From assembly GCA_024220525.1 (NCBI GenBank), contig JAMYWO010000155.1:17102-81101 (forward strand): a stretch of DNA of 64,000 nt. Reading direction: 5' to 3'. This document shows positions 38,579-48,790 of this stretch, piece after piece. Made by a program: the position numbers and the translations under genes. Positions within the stretch are counted from its first letter, which is position 1. Every line of letters begins with the position of its first letter. The notes beneath the pieces were generated by a model that worked only from the letters and a program-made list of their open reading frames with translations, did no database searches and was not told where the DNA came from. The stretch is from Cochliopodium minus (Eukaryota > Discosea > Himatismenida > Cochliopodiidae).

Positions 38579-40660
38579 ATGTCTTTTGGATCTAACAACT
38601 TTGGGCAATGTGGGACAGCGAATCATCATGGATCCATAAATTTACCAACAAAAATAGGAAATAATAAAAAGATAATGAGGATCATATTGGGACCCAACAC
38701 TTCGTTTTATTTGGAAAGTAAAAAAAAAAAATTTTGATTTAAGAAATTGATAAACTCATTTATTCAATCATTCATTCTGAATTAGAAAATGGGGATTTGT
38801 ATGGATGTGGTGACTAATTTTTTTTTTTTTTTAAATTCTATAAAAATTCAATCCTAAATTTCTTAATTTCTCAATTTCTCAATATTTTTTAAAATAGGGA
38901 TGAATGGAAAAGGTCAACTTGCATTGCAGCATTGTCAAAATTTAATATATTTTAAGTTGTTAACTTCAGATGTGAGAGACATCTGCGCATCTTATTCTTT
39001 TACAATCATCCTAAAAAGTAAAATTCTTATATCATTATTTTTTTAAACTTTTATTTCTAAAATTTTTATTATTTACAAATAATTTTTTTTCATTTTAATT
39101 TTTTTGTTATTTTAATTTTAATTTTATTTAATAGAAAATGGTGTTTTGTATTTTTCTGGTGAAGGATTTACCAAGAAGAAAAAAGAGTGGACGGAGTTGG
39201 AGATCGATGACGTAGCATCAGTATGTTGCGGAATAGACCATGTGTTGATTTTAAAAAGTAAGTAAAAAAAAAATCTTTATAAATTTTTTATTTTAATTAT
39301 TTTTTTAATTTTTTATTTTAATTATTTTTTTAATTATTTTTTAATTTTTTAATTATTTTTTATAATTTTTTAATTAAATTTTTTTTTCATTTTTTTTTAA
39401 AGAAAACGGAGAAGTGTGGGGAATGGGGTCGAATCACCATGGCCAAGTTGTTTGTGGATCAAAAAAGATGTACTATCCCGAACTCGTTCTCATCATGACA
39501 GACGAGAATATTCTCTCCATCTGCTGTGGTTACACCAACTCCTTCATCATCACCAGTAAAAAAAAAAAAATCAAATGAAAAATAAAAAATAAAATTAAAA
39601 TTAAAAATAATTTAATATTTTTAAAAAAAATTTAAAAATAACATAATGAAAAAATTTTTTCTATAGAAAATATAATCGGAGAAACAGAAATGAAGTGTTT
39701 CGGGATGAACTCTGGTTATGAGTTTGGACTTGGGCACTCTGATGAAATAAAATCCATAGAAACAATCACAAAGTTCAAAAATATAAGAAGTGCTCATTGT
39801 GGGACTTTTTGTACTTATTTATTTTTAGGTTGGAAAAAAATTTTTATTTTCCAAAAATTTTTTTTTTATTTTTTTTTTTTTTCAATTTTTTTTTTTCAAC
39901 TTTTTTTTTTTGAAAAAAATTTAGAAGATGGTACACTTTGGGAAACAGGAAAAATTTATAATGATAAGAACCGTAACACTCCAAATTCTATAAAAGAATT
40001 TACAAAATCTACTCATAAAGATATAGTTCAAATTAGCGCATGTCATGATCATGTCATTTTTTTGAACAGTATGAACATATTCAAATTAATTTTAAAGATT
40101 GTATTTTTAATAAAAAAACTCTTTTTTTTTATTTTATAGATCGTGGTTATGCCTTCTCTTATGGAAGTAGAGTGAATGGAAAACTTGGAACTAATGGAAA
40201 TTTACTTTTAGATAACAGAATAGAACTAAGAAGAATTATCCTAATTCAAAACACAGTATATTTGAGTGTAAAAAAAAAAAATTATTTTTTACAATATTTA
40301 TTTTTACATTATTTTATTTCTTTTTTCAATTTTTATATTTTTTATATATGTTTATTTTTTTAGAAATGGTCTCATGATAATCACAAACATTTCGTTAAAT
40401 ATTTCCATGAAATAATTTTCATGTTTACAAAATGTATAAAGTTTGGACTGAAAGGAAAATTCCCCAAACCTATTTTCGCAATTATCATCAATATCTTTTT
40501 GGAAGATAACAACGAAAATTTTATGCAAATTGCTGAAGAGGAAGAAAAAAGAGAAGTTAATGAGGTCACCAAACCAAATAATGTGGTTGAAATCGTAGAT
40601 AATAACAAAAATAAAAGTCAAACTAAAATTGAAGAAAATAAAAAATGTATTTTATTTTGA
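38579..40660 (+). CDS. RCC1-repeat protein with C-terminal CAAX box
   Basis: Nine or ten exons. Successive exons read SFGSNNFGQCG, NGDLYGCGMNGKGQLALQ, NGVLYFSGEG, NGEVWGMGSNHHGQVV, MKCFGMNSGYEFGLG, DGTLWETGKIYN and RGYAFSYGSRVNGKLG, a seven-blade RCC1-like propeller. A helical segment and an acidic tail follow, and the protein ends KKCILF, a prenylation box. ATG 38579 is chosen because MSFGSN opens the first blade and upstream frames close. The 24-nt exon 38786-38809 is needed to complete blade 2. RCC1 is the Ran exchange factor, and RCC1-like propellers also serve as GEFs or scaffolds for other GTPases. Membrane targeting by prenylation is unusual for this fold. Adjacency to the Rac-like gene suggests, but does not prove, a functional pair. 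Confidence 0.9.
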
Positions 40661-40693
40661 AACAAAAAAAAATTGTTCTATTCTTTTATTTTT

Positions 40694-41615
40694 TTAATAT
40701 CCACAACAAAAATTTTTTTTCTTTGGAGTTAATAATTGTATATTATTGCTACTTTTAGTTCTTTTGTTTGCTATAGTAATGTTTTCGATCAAAAGAGAAT
40801 GCTTTTCATTGTACAAATTTTCTATCATGTTCACTCTGTTTATTTCTTTAAGGATGTTACTAAAAGCAAAATCAATGTTGGATCCATTAAGAGCTGAAAC
40901 TTCGGTAAAGAAAATTTCGTTTTTTTCTTTCAAAAATATTAAGAAAAAATTAAAAATAAAAATAAAATGAAAAAATTTTACCTGAATATTTTTTTGCATC
41001 TTCAATTGATACTTGTCTTTGATCATCCATATCTGTTTTGTTTCCAATCAACATTATAACAATATTTTCATTTGAATGCATTTTCAATTCTTTCAGCCAA
41101 TTATCAATGTTATCAAAAGATTGTCTGTTTGTAATATCATAACATAACATAACACCTTGAGCTCCTCTGAAATATGCTTTAGTTAATGCACGATATCTTG
41201 ATTAAAATTATTAATTTAATAAATGTTTTTTTTTCAGAGAAATTAATTTATATTTAAAATTTAAAAAATTTGAAGGTTAATTTAATTTACTTTTCTTGTC
41301 CAGCAGTATCCTAAATTAATTTTTTAATAATTTGGTGAATTCAATAAATTTAAATGTACTTAATTTACCCAAACATTAGTCCTATATTCAATATTATCAA
41401 TCATCACATTCTTGAATTGGAAATCCACCCCAACAGTAAACTTTGTATCAAGAAAGAATTCATTTTTGACAAATCCTATTTCCAAGAAATTTTCATTTAA
41501 GAGTTATTCAAAATAATAAAATCATTTTTTGAAAAAATTTACTCGTTACAATGTTACTTTTCCCGACAAAAGTATCACCAACAACAATTATTTTGAAAGG
41601 ACTTTCATTGTTCAT
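40694..41615 (-). CDS. Rab-family small GTPase
   Basis: Five or six exons on the complement. Start at 41615 gives FKIIVVGDTFVGKSNIV; later exons give TKFTVGVDFQFKN (Rab effector region), the tiny exon DTAGQEK, YRALTKAYFRGAQGVMLCYD, IGNKTDM and TEVSALNGSN. The canonical Gln of DTAGQ is retained. The C-terminus KKKNFCCGY carries a dicysteine for double geranylgeranylation. Likely a membrane-traffic switch; subfamily cannot be assigned safely. Its stop lies 33 bp from the stop of the convergent RCC1-CAAX gene. Confidence 0.92.
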
Positions 41616-41676
41616 TTTTTTTTTTTTTTTGCTTTTAAAATTTAAATTAAAATTGAAAAAAGAGAGTAATTTTACA

Positions 41677-42640
41677 TTAATTTATTTTTTGATCAAAACC
41701 CATTCTCCCTATTTCACCACATATTATATACAAAACAGATTTTGGTAAAAAATTGATTGAGAATAAAAAATTTCTATGCTTTTTCAAGAGAAAATAACAA
41801 GTTACTATTGTTTTTATCTCTAATCGTGAATCAACAGGAAAGTATGAATGTAAATGAGGTTTCCAACGAATAAACAAAGATTTTTTTTGTTCTAAAAAAG
41901 TTAGAAGATGGAAGGGGTTATGTTTGTTTTGATAAAACAAAGGATGCATCTCAAATAAGACGGAAACTGTCTCCGCAAAACAAAAAACTTTGTTTTCGTT
42001 GAAAAATAGGCGGATGTTTCGGAGATTTTCTTCTATTCCGTTCAGAATTATCCTCCCGTCCTCAAAAATGCAAGGATGATGTAATTTGGTCAAACATCTT
42101 ACTTTGGGAAGGCTGTTTGGGTAATCACCATTAATTTGGATTTCAAATTTGGCATTTATTCCATAGTAAATAGATTCTTTAGATGGATAGATACTTATTT
42201 CGTATCTGCATCTATTTATCTTTGATATTTCTATCAAAGGCTTTATATTTGGATTTATTGTCAATTTATTCCTTTGTGAAATTTCCATTTCAATCAATTC
42301 ATCTATTTTTTCTGATATTTTATCATTTTCCTCATCACATAACTTACATTATCAGCAAAATAATTTTATAATTCACTTTGAAATAAATTTTTTAATATTT
42401 TACCTCCAATATTGTTAATTGCAAGGTTTTATATTTTATTAAAGTTCCATTCACAATACCATAATCACTCAATAAATTATTATTCGAGAAAATATTCTGT
42501 TCATTGCAAAAAATGACGAGAATATCAGGGTCGATACCCAAAAATGGCTGAAGATGATCCTTCTTGAAATCATATACAGATAAATTAGGATCAATATCAA
42601 ATCCAATCCTCCGTAATAAGGTCTTTATAAAAATCCTCAT
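41677..42640 (-). CDS. ubiquitin-like / E2-variant (UEV-like) fusion protein
   Basis: Two exons. The first 78 residues (MRIFIKTLLRR...YGIVNGTLIKYKTLQL) have the length and beta-grasp pattern of an N-terminal ubiquitin-like domain with a ubiquitin-like MRIFIKTL start. The second exon encodes an E2-like fold: YEISIYPSKESIYYGI, GDYPNSLPKV, TKLHHPCIFEDGRI. The catalytic-cysteine strand, ICLDIL in E2s, reads IILNGI, so no active-site Cys is present where expected. A C-terminal extension of about 70 residues follows. Probably a non-catalytic E2 variant that binds ubiquitin or a RING partner. The UBL plus UEV arrangement is unusual; the E2 assignment is moderate because divergence is high. Confidence 0.7.
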
Positions 42641-42664
42641 TTTTTAATTTTTAATTTTTTTAAA

Positions 42665-44311
42665 TCATGTTTTAATTGACAACACAAAGAAGAATAAACG
42701 TAAAGAATAAGAGAAGTGGGGAATATATTTTATCAAAGGAGAGCCGATATTAATTCTTGAGTGAAGGGAATTGAGATTTCCATAAACATAGTCAGAGTAG
42801 AAGAAAGCCTCCATCATTGTAATGAAGGTGGTAAACACAATTAAAACTGTCCTTGCCAAATTGAGGTAATAAATGATTATCGAAGCAACGATTGTTAAAA
42901 TGGAAAGTTTTAATATTTGATTTCTTTGAGACTACAAAAAAACTTAATATTGCAAAAAATTCAAAACTATTATTACAAAATGAAAAAATTCTTACAAAAA
43001 AATCATTTAAAAAAAAATTTAAAAATTACAAAAATTAAAAATTACAAAAAATTTAAAACTAACACTATAAAATGAAATTCTTACAATAAAATTTACAAAA
43101 ATTTAAAAAAATTTAAAAATTACAAAAATTTTAAAAATTTAAAACTACTATTACAAAATGAAAAAATTCTTACAAATAAATTATTTAAAAAAAAATTTAA
43201 AAAAAATTTAAAAATTACAAAAAATTTAAAAATTTAAAACTATTACTATTATAAAATGAAAAAATTCTTACAAAAAAATCATTTATTCCTCTTGCCATTT
43301 CCGGAATCCAAATAAGAATAGAAATCCAAATGAGTAAGGGAAAAAAGAGAGAAAAAGAGAATAAAAAAGAGCCGTTACAAAAGAAGAGAAGAAGAAAAAT
43401 GAAAAATAAAGAAAAAGAGGGACAAACACCAGAATAGAAAATGATTGGGAACAAATTTGAAATTTCTAAATTAGGTATCAACGTACAAAAAGGATATAAA
43501 GCTGACAAAAGGAAGAGAAATGTTTGAAACAAGCTTAAGTTGGTTATTGTGGAATAACTTATTTGAAATTTCATTGGTATTTTGTAGTAAATCATTGCCA
43601 AGAGGGGTACTATTGACAAAAAGAAGAAAAATGGGAGACTTAGTATAAATATTCTTCTTCTAACTATAACATCCTTTTCATTTTTATCGTCAGTACTCAA
43701 ACTTTTAAAAAAGATTAAATTTAAATAAAATATAATTTAAAATTTCTTTTTTTTTTCTTACTTCCAATGGTCGATTAGTTTTGGATTAGACCTTGAGATG
43801 AAATATTTAAACCATATATAATTCAATATTATCTCTATTATCCTCAAATAATTGATGGGATTCTCCAAATTTAAGCAGGTATTAGTCCCATGTTTCTCAT
43901 ATTCTAAAAATGGATCATAACTTGGCTTCTTTATTCCCTTTGGAAAAACATATGGTGAATCCATTTTCAAATGCTGCATTATTTGTTTCATAATCAAATA
44001 AAGGTTTATATATTTTTCTTTGGAAGAAATCTCTCTATCATCTATCTCATTTATACTCTCCCTTTTGATAAATCTGGATTTTTTATCATCCAATGCATAA
44101 ATGGATGCTTCTAATTTTAGATCATCATAGAATTTCTCCCATTTTGATGTTTGTTGTGATATTCTATACCATTTTTTATTAATAGAGGAGCATATCACCA
44201 AATCTTTAACATCTTTCAAACAATTGATTGCTTAAATTTAAATATTCAAGTAAATGTACCTAAATATTCATAAATTGTTGTTATTATATTCTTTGGAAGA
44301 TCTATTGACAT
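42665..44311 (-). CDS. F-box protein with multi-pass membrane C-terminus
   Basis: Four exons from ATG 44311. The N-terminus reads SIDLPKNIITTIYEYL and, across an intron, VICSSINKKWYRISQ, an F-box pattern. A 120-residue linker follows, then at least six hydrophobic helices (FILSLPFFFFLSIVPLLAMIY, FQTFLFLLSALYPFC, FSLFFPLLIWISILIWI, ILKLSILTIVASIIIYYL, TVLIVFTTFITMMEAFFYS). The transmembrane part loosely resembles TMEM185/Fragile-X-F proteins, which I cannot confirm. The F-box would recruit an SCF ubiquitin ligase to a membrane. The stop lies only 24 bp upstream of the next gene's start (42640). Confidence 0.65.
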
Positions 44312-44359
44312 TAAAATTATAGTTTAATGTTTTCAATTTTTATTTATTTTATTAATTTA

Positions 44360-45605
44360 TTAATTATTATCTTTTTTGTTCTTTTTCTTTTCTTTTATTG
44401 GTTTGGGAGATTTCTTTCTTTTTTCTTTAATGGTAGTATATTTGCTACAACCAGCAGCATGCCTCAAAGTGGCAATAGAAGATTTCTTCCAATCAGAACC
44501 AACAGACTTCTCCGTCATCACATAAACATCTCCATGTTTCAAATCAAAAAAGGTTCTTTCACCAACAGGGCAAAATTTATAAAACCATTGAAAATGCATT
44601 GGAATGGTAGATCCTAGTCTTGCTTTAAAATTTTATTTTAAAAATTACCAATCTTTAAAATTTAAATAATTTATTCATTTTTTTTTTACCACAAACAACT
44701 ATCTTTCTTTCTGTATCACCATGAAACCCTATTCCACATTTATTTGTATCATAATAATAGTTTAATTCAGCTGGCAAATTTTTCGTTTTATTTCCGAATA
44801 TATCCTCTAATTTATTCCTCAATGAACACAATACAGGAACTATTTTAAAAAAAGTAATAAAGAAAATTAAAATAAAAATAAAAAATTTTTTTTTACCTTT
44901 AGAAAAAGCCACAACTGTTCCCTTTCCGTTTTCTATGTCTGGTTCTTGTTCTTCGTCAGAATAACAAAGATTCCACCTTGCCAATTTGTTTTTCACTTTC
45001 CCTCTTATGATTGCTTTTTTATCCAAAGGAAGTTCTTTTTGTTCCTCATACATTTCGTCCTTTTTCCCTTCACCCAACAATATATCAACACCATTCCTAT
45101 TTAAAGTCAAATTTAAAATTTATAAAATATTTATTTCATAAAATTTGTTAGTAAAAATGATTGTTAATAGGATCAATATTGATTAATCAACATATACAAA
45201 TGATAATATGATTATTTGGATCTCATTGATCAATTATATAGTATCTTTTGTTGAGATATAAAAATTGATCCAAATTATATGGCGCAGATTAAATTCTCTC
45301 AAAAAAATTTTCATTATATACTCATTATATTTTTACCTTATTATCAAAACATAAGCACCATAATTTTGTTTCCCTTTTTTATCTACTTCTATTTTTTCAA
45401 TTTTATCTTTGGGCAATTTATCATCCAAATTGATCAATTCACAATTCTTTTCTCCTACAAATTCTATGCACTTTTGCAAATCATTGTAATTCAATCCTTC
45501 TTTAGCTTCCTTCCCTATTTTTTGCATCCCTGGATTATTTTCTGCTTGATCACCAAATGTAATCGAAAAGGTATCATTATTAAATTTCTTACTTTCTTCT
45601 TTCAT
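44360..45605 (-). CDS. AlkB-like 2-oxoglutarate/Fe(II) dioxygenase
   Basis: Five exons on the complement from ATG 45605. The core reads LNYYYDTNKCGIGFHGDTER (HxD iron ligands), MHFQWFYKF, FFDLKHGDVYVMTEKSVG and SSIATLRHAAG (distal iron-ligand His). This matches the 2OG-Fe(II) oxygenase fold of AlkB-like proteins. The C-terminus is Lys-rich (nuclear-targeting-like). Such enzymes oxidatively demethylate nucleic acids or hydroxylate proteins; the substrate here is unknown. The first intron (45111-45332) contains a copy of a dispersed repeat also found at 53118-53268. Confidence 0.8.
45140..45306 (+). repeat. dispersed ~150-bp repeat, copy A
   Basis: Inside the first intron of the AlkB-like gene. 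The stretch from AAATTTGTTAG to GGCGCAGATTAAATTCTC matches the reverse complement of 53118-53268 with few substitutions and small indels. No terminal inverted repeats or coding capacity are evident. Confidence 0.85.
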
Positions 45606-45738
45606 TTTTTTTTTTTTTTTTTTATAATTTGAAATTTGCTTTTTCCAATTTCGTATGTTATGTTTTATGTGCCATCATTCTTTTCCGAGAAATTTCTCAA
45701 AAGAAAATTATTTTAAAATCATTCTGGAAAAATTAGTT

Positions 45739-46651
45739 TTAATAAGGAGATAAAAGGGTAATTTTTGTATTATAAGATAAAATAGCTACAAAATGAAAAA
45801 AAGCGTTCTTATTTAATTGAGGAAGTTGGAAAGTATGTTCAATTCCCGTATCAATGATTTTAATTGTGTACAGTTTCTCAAAGGGTTTTAGTCTTATTAG
45901 AAGAGTATATCCCGTTTTACCAATATTGAATCCCGTATCCTTTTGCCTTTGACCATCCAAATAGTAGTATTCACTATGATCTTTTTTTGAAAAAATTAAC
46001 ATATTTTTTTCCTATCCACAAATTGTAGATTAAATTATTTCTTTTTACATTAATAACCTAAAGAAATTTTATAAAAAAAAATTTACAGCAAATGGATGTT
46101 CCTTTTTGGGTAGAGATTTCACTGTCCCATTTGTATTCTCTTTATTTTGCAAAACCTACCCCCAAATACCCAAATTTTTCTATATACAGTTTCCAAACAT
46201 GTTCTCTTGCTTCTTCTCTTTGAGAATAATTTTTTTTTACCAAAATCTTCTTTTTTTCTTGACAACTCACAAAATTAGTACCTTGGTTGTATAATGTCCT
46301 TGAGTTATCAAAAACTTCGAGAATCTCTGTTTTTGGAATCCAATTGAATTCATGATTATCTTTGAAAATCTCTTTCCATCTTAAAATGATTAATTTCAAA
46401 GAAAAGAATTTATAAATTTTATTGGGAGAATTTTGATTATTTATTCATTTATTTGAGACTATTTACTTTTTATCTAATTGATCTGTTGGTAAATAATTGA
46501 AATATATTTTGAATTTTGTTTTCCAAATCAAATCCAAACAACTTATTTCATAGATCCTTTTATTTATTTTTGAGAAGGAATTATGAGAACCCAAATCAAG
46601 AAATCTGAAAATATGAGAAACACAATTCTTATCAAGCTTTTCCAAATTCAT
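45739..46651 (-). pseudogene. F-box / SPRY-like paralogue, copy 1
   Basis: Three exons. Exon 1 (46463-46651) is an F-box: MNLEKLDKNCVSHIFRFLD, LIWKTKFKIYF. Exon 2 reads RWKEIFKDNHEFNWIPKTE and GYLGVGFAK, and exon 3 DHSEYYYLDGQRQKDTGFN and TLLIRLKPFEK, a beta-rich domain reminiscent of SPRY/B30.2. After VGFAK a TAA stands in frame, near 46136, where copies 2 and 3 read through; the following sequence still codes recognisably (REYKWDSEI, KGTSICC). The gene is therefore probably broken or truncated, unless a base error or an unseen intron explains it. F-box proteins are SCF substrate adaptors. Confidence 0.6.
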
Positions 46652-46851
46652 TTTTTATTATTATATTTATCATTATATTGACAGTCAAAACTGATGTGCA
46701 AAGAATAATCTTGATATTTTTGAAATTGAAATGGTTGGAATATGAAAGGATTCAAAAAATTTACAATATTTTTAAACGTTTATGATATTATAATATTAAA
46801 AAAATTAAAAAAAAATAAACTTTTCCAAAAAAACAAACTCAATATAGAAAA
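46652..46851. promoter_or_regulatory. divergent promoter region, F-box copy 1 / PKB
   Basis: About 200 bp between the F-box start (46651, minus) and the inferred PKB first exon (plus). AT-rich, with no assignable factor site. It must serve both directions unless the F-box copy is silent. Confidence 0.5.
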
Positions 46852-48571
46852 ATGTAAGTGTATTTCATTTTTTTAAATTGCAAACTTTAATAACCCTTTT
46901 TTTAATCCAATTTCCCTTTATATATTTTACCAGGTCAGATATAAAGGTAAAAATTATTAAATTTCCAAATATAACCTCTTTATCATCAAAATATCATATT
47001 ATAAATAGTTAAATTTTATAAATTTTTTCTTGCTTTATAAAAATTTCCAATATATTCATTCATTAATTTGAATATTTTCGTTATTATTGCAGAAATATCT
47101 GAAATAATTTTAACAAAGAAAATATTTATTTAAACACTATTATTATTAACTCTTAAACTAAAAAATTTTCTTTATTTTCTAGAAATGTGGATGGTTGATG
47201 AAAGAAGGAGGAGGATGGAAATCATGGAAAAAGAGATGGTTTGTATTGAAGGGAGCAAATATCCATTATGCAAAGAATGAAAGAGAACACGAAAAAGGGA
47301 AAGATCAAGGAGTAATAAATCTCGAAGATGCAACCTACATCAAACCAACAAACCAAAGACCAAAAAAGAGCCATTGCTTTGAGATACCAACACCAGATCG
47401 TATCTACTATATCTCTGCAGCTACAGCACAAGAAATGCAAGATTGGATCTCTGTATGCAGACAAGCAAAACAACAAGAAATCGACAAGAGAAATCCTCCA
47501 TCCAAACCTGAGAAATCAAGCACACCAACCAACAATAAGAGCGGAGGAAATACAACTACAAAGGAAGATCCAAAGACAGAAAGAGTTGGTATTGAAGACT
47601 TTGAATTGTTGACTGTGATTGGAGAAGGAAGCTTCGGGAAAGTGTTGAGAGTAAGAAAGAATAATGATGGAAAGATCTATGCCATGAAGGTATTGGACAA
47701 GAACATGATCATCCAAAGAAACGAGTTGGAGCATACCAGATCTGAGAAATCCATCTTGCAAAAGTTGGATTGCCCATTCTTGGTCAAATTGCATTATACC
47801 TTCCAGACCTCCTCGAAATTGTATTTCATCCTTGATTATGTCAATGGCGGAGAGTTGTTCTTCCATTTGCAAAACCAAAAGAAATTCGACGCAGAAAGAG
47901 TAAAGTTCTACTGCGCTGAAATCATCTTGGGATTGAAATATCTCCACGAAAAGGGCATCTTGTACAGAGATTTGAAGCCAGAGAACGTTCTTTTGACAAG
48001 TGATGGACATATCTGCATGACTGACTTTGGTATCTCCAAGGAAGGTCTCAAAGCCATCAATGATAGAACTGCTACCTTTTGTGGTACACCTGAATACTTG
48101 GCTCCTGAAGTTTTGGAGGGTATCGAGTATGGCAAGGCTGTTGATTGGTGGTCTTTCGGTACTTTGATGTACGAAATGTTGACTGGTCTTCCTCCTTTCT
48201 ACTCCCAAGATGTCCAAGTGATGTATCAAAAGATCATGTCTGCCAAGTTGGTGATCCCTGATAATGTTTCCCAAAGTGCTGCTCAATTATTGAAACAATT
48301 GCTTGAAAGAGATCCCGAAAGAAGACTCCAAGATCCTAAGGATATCATGTCCCATCCTTATTTCGATACCATCGACTGGAAAAAATTGAATTCCAAGGAA
48401 ATCATTCCTCCTTATATTCCTCAAGTCTCTTCTTCTGATTCTATCGAGAATATCGACACTTCTTTTACTTCCAAGGATGTAAAATTGGATGATGAAGGTC
48501 CTATTTCCAACGAGGAACAAAAGGGTTTCAACAATTTTACTTGGCAACCAGAAAACTCCCACTTGAATTAA
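46852..48571 (+). CDS. PKB/Akt-like AGC kinase with PH domain
   Basis: PH domain (CGWLMKEGGGWKSWKKRWFV, with basic residues for PIP3), then an AGC kinase: GEGSFGKVLRV, YAMKVL, YRDLKPENVL, TDFGIS, TFCGTPEYLAPEVL (PDK1 site Thr in the T-loop), and a hydrophobic motif FNNFTW near the end. About 463 residues, equal to Dictyostelium PKB. The body (47183-48571) is one uninterrupted exon. I infer the start as AT at 46852-46853, an intron with donor GTAAGT, a 13-nt exon 46934-46946 (G TCA GAT ATA AAG), a second intron, then AAA TGT GGA. This yields MSDIKKCGWLMKEG and splits the ATG as AT|G. It acts at the plasma membrane downstream of PI3K. Confidence 0.95.
46934..46946 (+). other. 13-nt PKB microexon completing the start codon
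   Basis: TTTTACCAG precedes GTCAGATATAAAG and GTAAAA follows. Joined to an upstream AAAAAT and the downstream AAATGT it makes the reading ATG TCA GAT ATA AAG AAA TGT. No other in-frame ATG precedes the PH domain; the first internal one is at 47198, inside strand 1 of the domain. Confidence 0.7.
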
Positions 48572-48790
48572 TTTTCATCCAATGTATATATACAACATCA
48601 AGTATAGTTTTAAAAACAAAACTATCATCAAAACAACAAAAAAAAATTTTTATATTAAAACAAAAAAAAATAATGTAATAATATTACAAACAAAATTCAA
48701 AACTCTAACAATGTTTCAATTTTTTTTTATTTTTTCCTTCACTGATCAACTTTTATTGATACGTTTAATTATTATGAGGTTTGGCAGGGA

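Noticed and set aside
47516-48286. 256-codon open frame antisense to the PKB kinase
   Set aside because: It mirrors a conserved kinase exon and has no domain of its own; long antisense frames are common opposite strongly biased coding sequence.
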